Shown here: in pieces, positions 17,118 to 24,512 of the stretch
How the letters are laid out: the number at the start of each line of letters is the position of its first letter
Position numbering within the stretch: the stretch's first letter is position 1
From: an uncultured Bryobacteraceae bacterium
GTDB taxonomy: Bacteria; Acidobacteriota; Terriglobia; Bryobacterales; Bryobacteraceae
Length of the DNA: 33,444 nt
Assembly (NCBI GenBank): GCA_955652915.1
Contig: CATPCJ010000015.1
Location: forward strand, 1-33,444
Direction: 5' to 3'
The notes under the pieces: generated by a model
Told to the model about the DNA's origin: nothing
Seen by the model: only the letters and a program-made list of their open reading frames with translations
The model's database searches: none
Program-made: the position numbers and the translations under genes

Positions 17118-17201
17118 ACCAGATTTGACGGGTATTCCGCTTTCAGCGTGTATAAACAATTGAGCTGGCACGGCCGATTAGAGACTGAGGTCGGTTCATC
17201 C

Positions 17202-18461
17202 ATGGCAGCTACGCTCTCGCCGGTCCGCACCGGATTTACTCCCAGTGTTCCGCAAACCTTTGAGGACTTAGGGATTTCCCAGTCTTTGATACTCGATCTG
17301 TTGTTACGCAGGTTGCTGCTGGAGGGCTTCAGCACTCTACAACAACTGGGCCAAACCCTCAAAGTTTCCTCGCCGATTCTGAATATTGTTTTCCAGCATA
17401 TGCGCTCCCAGCAACTGGTGGAAGTGAAGGGCATGGTCGGCAACGACTACCACTTCACGCTTTCGCAAGCGGGGAAGATGCTGGCATCGGAGCGATTTCA
17501 GATCACGCAGTACGCCGGAGCAGCGCCAGTTTCCTTGAAGGACTATCACAACGCGACGAAATCCCAGTCGGCGCAAGTCAAGATCGATCGCAAGGCGCTC
17601 CGTTCGGCTTTCTCGGACTTGGTGGTCACGGATCAGCTCCTGGATCAGTTGGGCCCGGCGCTCGTCTCCCAGAATTCCATCTTCATCTATGGACCTACCG
17701 GGAACGGCAAAACGTGTATTGCTGAAAGAATGCTGCGCGTTTATCAGGATGCGATTCTGCTGCCTTACGCAGTGGAAGTCGACAACCAGATCATCAGTTT
17801 ATACGACCCGGTGGTACACCAGAAACTGGATGCGGAAGACTACGACATCGATCCCCGCTGGGTGCTGTGCCGCAGACCGTGCATTGTGGTGGGCGGCGAG
17901 TTGATTCCCAGCATGCTGGAATTGCGCCTGGACGAATCCTCCGGTATTTACGCCGCGCCGCTGCAGATGAAGGCCAACAACGGCATTTTCATCGTCGACG
18001 ATTTCGGCCGCCAATTGATGTCGCCGAGAGACTTGCTGAATCGCTGGATTGTTCCGTTGGACCGGCGCGTGGATTATCTGATGCTGAGATACGGCGTCAA
18101 ATTCCAAATCCCGTTCGAGCTGATGGTGGTGTTTTCGACCAACCTGGAGCCCAGCGATCTGGCGGACGAAGCGTTCCTACGCCGAATCCATAACAAGATC
18201 TTCATCGACGCCGTGGATGACAAGGCATTCGACCAGATCTTTCACCGGGTCCTGGCCAGCAGCAATATGCCATACGAACCCGACAGCGCCGAATACCTCC
18301 GCAAACTCTGTCTACGAGAGGGCCGCACTGAGCTCCGCGCTTGCTACCCGGCCGATATCTGCAACATTCTGACCTCGATCGGCAAGTACGAGGGCCGTCC
18401 GCCATACATGACGAAGTCGGAATTGGAACGGGCCTCGGCCCTGTACTTCGCGAAGGGGTGA
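17202..18461 (+). CDS. AAA-family ATPase with winged-helix-like N-terminus
   Basis: The start ATG 17202 follows a GAGG motif; the frame is open to 17013 but that part overlaps the divergent secretin gene and looks non-coding. The 419-residue protein has an N-terminal helical/winged-helix-like part (about 18-105: LDLLLRRLLLEGFSTLQQLGQTLKVSSPILNIVFQHMRSQQLVEVKG), then an AAA domain: Walker A GPTGNGKT (163-170), Walker B GIFIVDDFG (261-269), sensor FSTNLEP (311-317), and an arginine-finger candidate in FLRRIHNK. A distinctive segment (RWVLCRRPCIVVGGELIPSMLELRLDE) lies between. The 84-bp divergent spacing with the secretin gene suggests joint control and perhaps a shared envelope function (inference). 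It is not a GspE/PilB-type secretion ATPase. Confidence 0.87.
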   Translation: MAATLSPVRTGFTPSVPQTFEDLGISQSLILDLLLRRLLLEGFSTLQQLGQTLKVSSPILNIVFQHMRSQQLVEVKGMVGNDYHFTLSQAGKMLASERFQITQYAGAAPVSLKDYHNATKSQSAQVKIDRKALRSAFSDLVVTDQLLDQLGPALVSQNSIFIYGPTGNGKTCIAERMLRVYQDAILLPYAVEVDNQIISLYDPVVHQKLDAEDYDIDPRWVLCRRPCIVVGGELIPSMLELRLDESSGIYAAPLQMKANNGIFIVDDFGRQLMSPRDLLNRWIVPLDRRVDYLMLRYGVKFQIPFELMVVFSTNLEPSDLADEAFLRRIHNKIFIDAVDDKAFDQIFHRVLASSNMPYEPDSAEYLRKLCLREGRTELRACYPADICNILTSIGKYEGRPPYMTKSELERASALYFAKG

Positions 18462-18489
18462 AGAAGAAAATCGGGCGGCGTCCTAATTT

Positions 18490-18513
18490 GGCTGGCTCTG
18501 GTCCTAGCCAGCC
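18490..18513. terminator. Hairpin between convergent ATPase and membrane-protein genes
   Basis: GGCTGGCT (18490-18497) and AGCCAGCC (18506-18513) form a perfect 8-bp stem with an 8-base loop in the 60-bp gap between the two stop codons. It is followed by TCTCTAC rather than a clean T-run, so termination is plausible but not certain. Confidence 0.5.
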
Positions 18514-18521
18514 TCTCTACA

Positions 18522-19469
18522 TCAGTTTGCGCCGCTACCGTGCTGCCAGTCCCTGAACGTCACAACTTTGTCCAGCGGAATGTTCTCACCGATCCGGCTG
18601 AAATCATTCTTGCCGGGGGCAACTACGGTCATGAGGGTGTAGCTAAAGAAAGTCTGGTGGCGTTCCCCAGTTGGATCTATAGCATAGTCAACACAGCCAA
18701 GGATTCCCGGCATAAATCGTCCCTTAAAGTACCCATCGAATTCGTTGGAGTTGGCCAGTTCCTTTGGGATAACTGTCAGGGCGTAGTAATGCGTCTCGTC
18801 TGCTCCAGGAAACAGTGTTCCTCCCCAGAAAACCTTGTTAGACATTGGCCTTCCGGTTCCGTCCGGGTTGCGGCCGCATATTTCCAGTTGCTCTCTGCGG
18901 ATGACCGGGTTTTGCTGGTTTATTACCTTTGGCCAAATGTCCACCCGGAAAGCAGGAGAGCGCCCAGTGTTGACGATCTTTACAGAGAATCTTAACTCTG
19001 CCCCTCTGGCGTCAAGGGTGATTGGCCCACTAATTTTTACCTCTGCAGAAACCCAAGCTCTCGTTTGCGCTTTAGCCCAATCAGCGAGAGCGTGAGTATC
19101 CGCGCCCCCAGTTTTCATCTCGGCGAGTTGACCAGCCATAACGCGCCACTGCCTTCTGGCAAATTCCGTATAGGCGATAGTCGCGCCAGCGATGACGACA
19201 GTGAAGAGGACCATCATCCACTCGGCCATGTTAGGCTCCCTAACCTTGCATTTAAGCCAGTTAATCGTTCTACCAACCACCTTCCGAAACCTATTTGGTG
19301 CGGCTGGGGGTGGTTCTGTTTGTGTGGTGGTGCTGTTAGCCTCTTGTTGGTTGGCGTCCGTTACTTCTGCTTCGTGTTCTGCTTGCGATACGTTCCGCTT
19401 GGGTGCGCTGTCGGTGTTTTGGGTCTCTGTTTCTGCCTCACGTTTTTGAGCGTCTGGCTCATTCGCCAT
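18522..19469 (-). CDS. Single-pass membrane protein with polar N-terminal tail, function unknown
   Basis: A 315-residue protein. Residues 1-75 are a low-complexity tail rich in Glu, Gln, Thr and Ala. A membrane helix at about 83-103 follows (AEWMMVLFTVVIAGATIAYTEFARRQW), then a short coiled stretch (MAGQLAEMKTGGADTHALADWAKAQTRAW) and a beta-rich domain (VSAEVKISGPITLDARGAELRFSVKIVNTGRSPAFRVDIWPK) ending near FFSYTLMTVV. This layout resembles a common class of uncharacterised proteobacterial membrane proteins with a similar linker. A clean Shine-Dalgarno (AGGAG, 8 bases) supports ATG 19469. The beta-rich part probably lies on the periplasmic side (inference). It stands in the accessory stretch beside a toxin-antitoxin pair. 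Confidence 0.78.
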   Translation of the reverse strand: MANEPDAQKREAETETQNTDSAPKRNVSQAEHEAEVTDANQQEANSTTTQTEPPPAAPNRFRKVVGRTINWLKCKVREPNMAEWMMVLFTVVIAGATIAYTEFARRQWRVMAGQLAEMKTGGADTHALADWAKAQTRAWVSAEVKISGPITLDARGAELRFSVKIVNTGRSPAFRVDIWPKVINQQNPVIRREQLEICGRNPDGTGRPMSNKVFWGGTLFPGADETHYYALTVIPKELANSNEFDGYFKGRFMPGILGCVDYAIDPTGERHQTFFSYTLMTVVAPGKNDFSRIGENIPLDKVVTFRDWQHGSGAN

Positions 19470-19487
19470 TCCGTTGATCTCCTAGAT

Positions 19488-19649
19488 CCCGATCCTAAGA
19501 CTGTAACTCTGAAGAGAATCACGGCAGCGGCGAAGGCCAATCAGCAGACTGTGTCGGAGTGGATCAGGAGCACATTGAACGCCGCAACCCAAGGTGAAAA
19601 ATTCAAATTAGGACACTACCGAAAATCGCGGGTTGTCCTCATCGGATGA
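19488..19649 (+). pseudogene. Ribbon-helix-helix/CopG-like antitoxin fragment
   Basis: A plus-strand frame reads DPKTVTLKRITAAAKANQQTVSEWIRSTLNAATQG, which has the look of a ribbon-helix-helix or mobilisation-type DNA-binding protein (Ala-rich helix, then QTVSEWIRSTLNAA). The N-terminal strand and any start codon are missing: the frame continues upstream as the antisense of the 315-residue membrane-protein gene and has no credible start between 19470 and 19500. It is best read as a 5'-truncated remnant. It overlaps the leader of the opposite-strand gene. Confidence 0.4.
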
Positions 19650-19962
19650 GTCGCTGGAACAGGGCGGCTTGGAGGTCACGCCTACTATCGATCACGGCCT
19701 CTATATCCAGCGAATCAGCGCGGATTGCGTAGATCAGCCGGTAGCACGAAATTAGGATTTGTCGATAGTCGGAAACTCCCTGTTCCAGGAATTCGGGTAC
19801 GACTTTTCCTTGACGTGGATTATGCCTCAGATGCGACGCTGCAAGGAGGATGGCGCGACCGATCTCCCGCGCAGCCGCCGGGCGGTCAAGTTGAATGAAT
19901 TCGATAATCTCAATTAGATCGAGCGAAGCCGATCCGGACCAACGAACTCGCAGTCGCTTCAA
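19639..19962 (-). CDS. ParE/RelE-family toxin
   Basis: A 107-residue protein of the RelE/ParE superfamily: VRWSGSASLDLIEIIEFIQLDRPAAAREIGRAI in the N-terminal helices, HNPRQGKVVPEFLEQGVSDYRQILISCYRLIYAIRADSLDIEAVIDSRRDL in the strands. The IRADSLDIEAVIDSRRDL end is typical of ParE-like toxins. The likely target is DNA gyrase (ParE) or ribosome-bound mRNA (RelE); this cannot be decided by eye. Its start is TTG at 19962, which overlaps the antitoxin stop by four bases (TTGA); a stop lies directly upstream in frame, so no earlier start exists. It forms a pair with the Phd/YefM-like antitoxin. Confidence 0.88.
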   Translation of the reverse strand: MKRLRVRWSGSASLDLIEIIEFIQLDRPAAAREIGRAILLAASHLRHNPRQGKVVPEFLEQGVSDYRQILISCYRLIYAIRADSLDIEAVIDSRRDLQAALFQRLIR

Positions 19963-20228
19963 TCACTAAGCCTCGCTTGCACTTTCCGCTCCATTTGCTG
20001 CTGAGTCAACCAGTCTCCTTTGCGAAACTCTTCTTCAGATTGCGAGATCAGTCGCAGCAGGATCAAAGCATCTTGAATTTTGTCATAGCTCCGGACATCC
20101 ATAATCACGGCGCGCGGCGCTCCATTTTGTGTTATGACAACAGGGCTGCGCCTTTTGTTGACGGCCGCCACCAACTCCGCGGAGTGGGTTTTCATGTAGG
20201 TGATGGGCTTAATGTCGGATGCTCGCAT
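19959..20228 (-). CDS. Phd/YefM-family antitoxin
   Basis: An 89-residue antitoxin starting at ATG 20228 (MRASDIKPITYMKTHSAELVAAVNKRRSPVVITQNGAPRAVIMDVRSYDK), with the Phd/YefM DNA-binding fold and a charged C-terminal toxin-binding tail (SEEEFRKGDWLTQQQMERKVQARLSD). The frame could be extended upstream to 20339, but a good AAGGA site 5 bases before ATG 20228 and the family's usual N-terminus favour the shorter form. A -10-like TATAGT (20244-20249, minus) lies about 16 bases upstream with no good -35. Antitoxin precedes toxin and overlaps it by 4 bp, the usual order; the pair probably represses its own promoter. Confidence 0.88.
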   Translation of the reverse strand: MRASDIKPITYMKTHSAELVAAVNKRRSPVVITQNGAPRAVIMDVRSYDKIQDALILLRLISQSEEEFRKGDWLTQQQMERKVQARLSD

Positions 20229-20425
20229 GGTCCTTAATTTAGCACTATATTCGGCCCTTAGTCTACCGAATCGCGTTATCGCACTCGATTGGCGGATTCT
20301 AATGAGATGTGATGCTGTGAGGGCGCAATGGCATGCCAACGTTTGCTAAGACAAGCCAGCCGAGGTGAAAGTCCGAATCGTGGTTCAATCCTTAAACGGC
20401 GTGAAGTCTTCGTCCTGGGACCGAA

Positions 20426-20764
20426 TTGAACGCTGCGATTCTCGTGAAGCGCGATAAAGGTCTGGAAGTCACTAATCAGCGTTAGGAACTGGCGACAGAA
20501 GAAGCCGCTTTGACCGCGCGCATTGCGGAAATATCCAGTGCAAATCCCATGCCGGGTTCTTTGCTCGATCAGGAGCTACAAGAGAAGAAGAACAATCTTG
20601 CGGATGTTCAGGCCAAGATAGTCCGGCTGCCCTCCTTACCTGTTCTTCCGAAATCCAGAGGATTCCGGCACGACATGCCGGATTTTGACGCTTAGTTGCT
20701 GGGACTCATGGGAATCAGTTCCGGAACTTACGTAGGATTCAAGTTCCCGGAGAAACCGAAATGA
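20426..20764 (+). pseudogene. Decayed membrane-protein gene (MPEF..LLGLMGISSGTY.GFK.PEK family)
   Basis: One frame reads LNAAILVKRDKGLEVTNQR, TAG, ELATEEAALTARIAEISSANPMPGSLLDQELQEKKNNLADVQAKIVRLPSLPVLPKSRGFRHDMPDFDA, TAG, LLGLMGISSGTYVGFKFPEKPK, TGA (20762-20764). The two in-frame TAG codons and the conserved end LLGLMGISSGTYVGFKFPEK, which I recall from uncharacterised membrane proteins with a coiled-coil in front, show that a real gene has decayed. The membrane helix expected between SRGF and MPDF is missing, so an in-frame deletion is likely as well. A 7-bp hairpin TCCGGCA/TGCCGGA followed by TTTT lies at 20664-20686. Nothing else is seen in 20229-20425 beyond the antitoxin promoter region. 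Confidence 0.62.
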
Positions 20765-20774
20765 CCAAACGCCC

Positions 20775-22616
20775 CTATCTTTGATTAGCTTTCAGCGTTC
20801 TCTTTCGCAGGCGAATCGATTTCGGCGTCACTTCCACGAACTCGTCGTCCCGAATGAATTCAATCGCCTGTTCCAGATTCAGGATCCGTGGGGGAACCAA
20901 TCGAATCGCTTCGTCCGCGGTGGAGGCGCGCATGTTGGTCAGCTTCTTTTCCCGGACGATATTCACGTTGAGATCGGCATCGCGGGAGTTTTCGCCCACG
21001 ATCATCCCTTCGTAAACCTCGACGCCGGGAGTTACGAAAATTTCGCCGCGTTCTTGAAGATTGAAGATGGCATGTCCAGTGGTCTTGCCCGCCCGGTCGG
21101 CCACCAGCGATCCCGTTGGACGGCACGGAATCTCGCCTTGCCACTCGATGTAGCCCTCAAACAGCGAGTTCATGATCGCCGTGCCCTTGGTGTCCGTGAG
21201 CATTTCGCTGCGCAGGCCGATCAGCCCGCGTGACGGGATGTGAAACTCCAGCCGGACGCGCCCCGATCCGTGATTCACCATCTTCTCCATTTTGCCTTTG
21301 CGTCCACCGAGCTTTTCGATGACGACGCCGATAAACGCTTCCGGACAATCGATCACCAGCAATTCCAGCGGCTCATTTAGTTTGCCATTGATGGTCTTGG
21401 TAAGAATCTCAGGCTTACCCACCATCAGCTCGAATCCTTCGCGGCGCATCATTTCGATGAGAATGGCGAGCTGCAATTCGCCGCGTCCCATCACCTTGAA
21501 CGCGTCCGGTCCGCCGGCTTCCTCGACACGGATGGATACGTTAGTGAGCAATTCCTTATCCAGGCGATCGCGCAAATTGCGCGATGTAACGTATTGCCCT
21601 TCGCGGCCCGAGAACGGCGACGTATTGATGGTGAACGTCATCGCAATGGTGGGCTCGTCGATTTGAGAGTGCAGAAGCGGTTTCGGATTCTCAACACTGG
21701 TGATCGTTTCGCCGATAGTGATGCCTTCCACACCGGCGATGGCCAGAATATCGCCCGGCTGCCCAATGGTCTCGTCGACGCGCTTCAGTCCTTCGAACGA
21801 ATACAGCTTAGTGATGCGCGTGGTCTGGTAGGTGCCATCCAGCTTGGCGATCGCGACATCGTCGCCATATTTCAGCACGCCGGCAAACACGCGGCCGATC
21901 GCCATGCGTCCTAGATAGTCGCTGTAGTCCAGGTTCGCCACCATGAGCTGAAGGACGGACTCGGTGTCGCCTCCGGGCGCCGGGATGTGCTTAAGAATTG
22001 TCTCGAAAAGAGGACGCAGGTCGCTCGATTCATCTTCAAGCTTAAGCTTGGCGATGCCCGCCCGCGCGTTGGTGTAAATCACGGGAAAATCGAGTTGATC
22101 CTCGTGAGCGTCCAGATCGATGAAGAGATCGTAGATCTCGTTGAGCACTTCCGGAATGCGGGCGTCGGCGCGGTCGATCTTGTTGATCACGACAATCGGC
22201 GGCAGCTTCGCTTCCAGCGCCTTCATCAGGACGTAACGCGTTTGCGGAAGCGGGCCCTCGCTGGCATCCACCAGCAGCATCACTCCGTCGACGATCATCA
22301 GGGCGCGCTCCACCTCTCCGCCGAAATCGCTGTGGCCGGGCGTGTCGACAATATTGATTTTCACGCCGTGATATCGAACCCCGGTGGTCTTGGCGAGAAT
22401 GGTGATTCCGCGCTCGCGTTCGAGCGCGTTGGAGTCCATGACGCGGTCGGCTACTTGCTCGTTATCTCGAAAAATGCCGCTCTGTTTCAACATGGCGTCC
22501 ACCAGCGTGGTCTTGCCGTGATCGACGTGAGCGATGATGGCGATGTTGCGAATCGACTGGTTGCGCACCGGCGGTTCGCTATGATCAATAGTGTGAGTCA
22601 AGACTTCAGGTTGCAT
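20775..22616 (-). CDS. typA: Translational GTPase TypA/BipA
   Basis: A 613-residue ribosome-associated GTPase related to EF-G and LepA, involved in 50S assembly and stress adaptation. G-domain: IAHVDHGKT at 28-36, the switch region with ERERGITI at 67-74, [16 protein letters not shown] from 91, [13 protein letters not shown] from 145. It continues with domain II ([26 protein letters not shown]), the BipA-specific C-terminal part ([47 protein letters not shown]) and [13 protein letters not shown] at the end. The ATG at 22616 lies only 11 bp from the divergent start of der; a GTG about 16 codons inside ([11 protein letters not shown]) would give the usual BipA N-terminus. No strong ribosome binding site precedes either. 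Confidence 0.96.
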   Translation of the reverse strand: MQPEVLTHTIDHSEPPVRNQSIRNIAIIAHVDHGKTTLVDAMLKQSGIFRDNEQVADRVMDSNALERERGITILAKTTGVRYHGVKINIVDTPGHSDFGGEVERALMIVDGVMLLVDASEGPLPQTRYVLMKALEAKLPPIVVINKIDRADARIPEVLNEIYDLFIDLDAHEDQLDFPVIYTNARAGIAKLKLEDESSDLRPLFETILKHIPAPGGDTESVLQLMVANLDYSDYLGRMAIGRVFAGVLKYGDDVAIAKLDGTYQTTRITKLYSFEGLKRVDETIGQPGDILAIAGVEGITIGETITSVENPKPLLHSQIDEPTIAMTFTINTSPFSGREGQYVTSRNLRDRLDKELLTNVSIRVEEAGGPDAFKVMGRGELQLAILIEMMRREGFELMVGKPEILTKTINGKLNEPLELLVIDCPEAFIGVVIEKLGGRKGKMEKMVNHGSGRVRLEFHIPSRGLIGLRSEMLTDTKGTAIMNSLFEGYIEWQGEIPCRPTGSLVADRAGKTTGHAIFNLQERGEIFVTPGVEVYEGMIVGENSRDADLNVNIVREKKLTNMRASTADEAIRLVPPRILNLEQAIEFIRDDEFVEVTPKSIRLRKRTLKANQR

Positions 22617-22627
22617 CCGTAACTTCT

Positions 22628-23971
22628 ATGGTCGCACGCCCAGACCTCCGGACCGATGACCAACCGGTTACAACCGCACCACCCAATCTGCCCGTGGTGG
22701 TGATCGTTGGCCGGCCAAATGTCGGTAAATCCACTCTATTCAACGCCATTACACATACCCGCCGGTCGATTGTAGGTGACGAGCCGGGCATCACCCGAGA
22801 TCGAATTCATGGAGAGGCGTCGCACGATGGACGCCATTTCGTGCTGATCGACACCGGCGGAATCATTCAGAACGACGCGGAACTGATTCCCAGCGAAATC
22901 CTGAAGCAGGCGCGAGTGGCCCTTTCCAGAGCGGCGCAGATCATTTTCCTGATCGACGGCCGGACTGAAATTACGGGCGCCGATCGCGATCTGGCGAAGA
23001 TGCTGCGGCAGATTGGCAAGCCGGTCACATTGGCGGTGAACAAGATCGATAGCGCGGTGCGTGAGAACCTCATTCACGAATTTCACGCGCTGGGTTTCAG
23101 CAACCTCTTCGCCGTCTCCGCCGAACACCGGCTGGGCATCAGCGAGCTGCTGGATCACGTGACCCGGGATTTCGAAGTCAGCGTCGAAGTGGAACCAACG
23201 CCGGAGGACCGGCAACCAATCAAGATCGCGATCATCGGCCGGCCGAACGTGGGCAAGTCGACGCTGCTGAATCGGCTGGTGGGCGAGGAGCGTTCCATTG
23301 TTTCGCCGATTGCGGGAACCACGCGCGATGCGGTGGACGAAAGCATTTGGCACAACGGCGTTGAGTTTGTGTTTGTCGATACCGCGGGCATCCGGCGCAA
23401 GGGCAAGACCAAGCTGATGGCGGAGAAGCTGAGCGTGGTGATGGCGCGCCGGCACATCCGCATGGCGAACGTCGTGGTGCTGGTCATGGACGCCAGCGAA
23501 GGCATGATCGGACTGGATGCGACCATCGCCGGCTATGCGCATGAAGAGGGCCGGGCAGTAGTGCTGTGCGTGAACAAGTGGGACGTCAGCTCGGAAAAGG
23601 ACAAGCGCACGTTTGTCGAGAACATGCGCGACGAATTGAAGTTCCTGGATTATGCGCAGGTTGCTTTTGTTTCCGCGAAGACGGGCGCGGGCGTAGTTCG
23701 ATTGTTCGGCATGATTCGCGATGCTTTCAACTCGGCATCCAAGCGAGTGACGACGGGCGAATTGAATCGCTTTGTCGAGCGGCTGGATTTCGACCGGGAT
23801 ATCAAGATTTATTACATGACGCAAGCGTCGGTGCGTCCTCCGTCATTCATCGCGTTCACGGACAAGGCGAAGAATATGCATTTCTCGACGGAGCGATTCC
23901 TGATGAACCAGCTTCGAAAGCGCTTCGGGTTCGAAGGCACCCCAATCGTGATCAAGGCCAAGCGGCGCTAG
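22628..23971 (+). CDS. der: Ribosome biogenesis GTPase Der (EngA)
   Basis: A 447-residue GTPase with two consecutive G domains, the hallmark of Der, needed for 50S subunit maturation. First domain: GRPNVGKS at 28-35, DEPGITRDR, DTGG and NKID. Second domain: GRPNVGKS at 204-211, GTTRDAVDE, DTAGIRRKGK, NKWD. The KH-like C-terminal domain (about 365-447) ends RKRFGFEGTPIVIKAKRR, as usual. The N-terminal 20 residues before the first G domain are longer than usual, so a GTG start nearer the G domain is possible. Its start is 11 bp from the divergent typA start; the 3' end overlaps the stump of a decayed toxin gene on the other strand. Confidence 0.96.
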   Translation: MVARPDLRTDDQPVTTAPPNLPVVVIVGRPNVGKSTLFNAITHTRRSIVGDEPGITRDRIHGEASHDGRHFVLIDTGGIIQNDAELIPSEILKQARVALSRAAQIIFLIDGRTEITGADRDLAKMLRQIGKPVTLAVNKIDSAVRENLIHEFHALGFSNLFAVSAEHRLGISELLDHVTRDFEVSVEVEPTPEDRQPIKIAIIGRPNVGKSTLLNRLVGEERSIVSPIAGTTRDAVDESIWHNGVEFVFVDTAGIRRKGKTKLMAEKLSVVMARRHIRMANVVVLVMDASEGMIGLDATIAGYAHEEGRAVVLCVNKWDVSSEKDKRTFVENMRDELKFLDYAQVAFVSAKTGAGVVRLFGMIRDAFNSASKRVTTGELNRFVERLDFDRDIKIYYMTQASVRPPSFIAFTDKAKNMHFSTERFLMNQLRKRFGFEGTPIVIKAKRR

Positions 23972-24087
23972 CTAATAGCTAGAATCACACCTGTTGCACC
24001 GCGAAAATCGATCATCGGTTCGCGCCGCGGCAGTCCTCGTCCGACTTCAGGGTTCAGGTCGGCGTCGGCCTGGAAGCGGAAACTCAA
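23968..24087 (-). pseudogene. Truncated DUF5615 PIN-like toxin stump
   Basis: A 39-codon frame starts with TTG 24087 and reads SFRFQADADLNPEVGRGLPRREPMIDFRGATGV before stopping at 23968-23970, inside the end of der. The opening FQADADLNPEVGRGLRRREPxIDF is the recognisable N-terminus of DUF5615 PIN-like toxins, normally about 110-120 residues. The remaining two thirds, with the later acidic active-site residues, are gone. The start overlaps the stop of the DUF433 gene by four bases (TTGA), the intact layout of a DUF433/DUF5615 toxin-antitoxin pair. Confidence 0.72.
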
Positions 24088-24405
24088 GCCTGCTTCACTG
24101 ATCCTTCGCTTTTTGCCTGTTCAAAACGCTCGTTCATATCGGGCGTCAGGGGATAGCGCGCTTGAATTTCCTCATAGCGACGATCTTGATCTTCGAGATA
24201 GGCATCGACGTCCGTCCGGTGCTCCAGGATGAATGTGATCGCGCCGTAGACCTTTGCCAGCGATCCGATGGAAGGGTAGGACTTAAAGATCGATTCGGCG
24301 GATTTTCCATTCCGAAAGTCGTATGGCCACAATGTCCAATCCAATGCGGGTGCCTGCGACGTAGTATGCGCCGTTCCGAATTTCGACGTACTCATTAGTG
24401 GGCAT
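24084..24405 (-). pseudogene. Frameshifted DUF433-family antitoxin gene
   Basis: From ATG 24405, behind a strong GGGAGGAG site, the frame reads MPTNEYVEIRNGAYYVAGTR then IGLDIV, the expected start of a DUF433 protein. At about 24324 one extra base shifts the frame; the rest (YDFRNGKSAESIFKSYPSI, GSLAKVYGAITFILEHRTDVDAYLEDQDRRYEEIQARYP) continues in another frame to the stop at 24084. A 103-residue frame beginning at ATG 24395 covers only this second part with an unrelated N-terminus and no ribosome binding site. So the gene is broken, or the assembly has a single-base error here. DUF433 proteins serve as antitoxins to DUF5615 toxins, whose stump follows directly. Confidence 0.8.
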
Positions 24406-24487
24406 GCGTTACTCCTCCCCGTCTCAGTTTACTCCCGAACCCATGCGTTTCAATTGATCGAACTCGTGGCGCGGCCTTCAGGCTGCC

Positions 24488-24509
24488 GCATCGAGACTCG
24501 TTTCGATGC
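24488..24509. terminator. Hairpin just after sppA
   Basis: GCATCGA (24488-24494) and TCGATGC (24503-24509) form a perfect 7-bp stem with an 8-base loop, 3 bases beyond the sppA stop on the minus strand. No T-run follows on that strand, so it may only protect the mRNA end. Confidence 0.35.
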
Positions 24510-24512
24510 TTC

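Noticed and set aside
17013..17201. Extension of the AAA ATPase frame upstream of ATG 17202
   Set aside because: It overlaps the secretin signal-peptide region antisense and has low-quality protein composition; ATG 17202 has a GAGG site.
19065..19487. Plus-strand frame over the 315-residue membrane-protein gene
   Set aside because: It is the antisense shadow of a gene with a good ribosome binding site; only its downstream part has an RHH-like look.
24084..24395. 103-residue intact protein starting at ATG 24395
   Set aside because: Its first 30 residues are out of frame with the DUF433 N-terminus that starts at 24405 behind a strong ribosome binding site.
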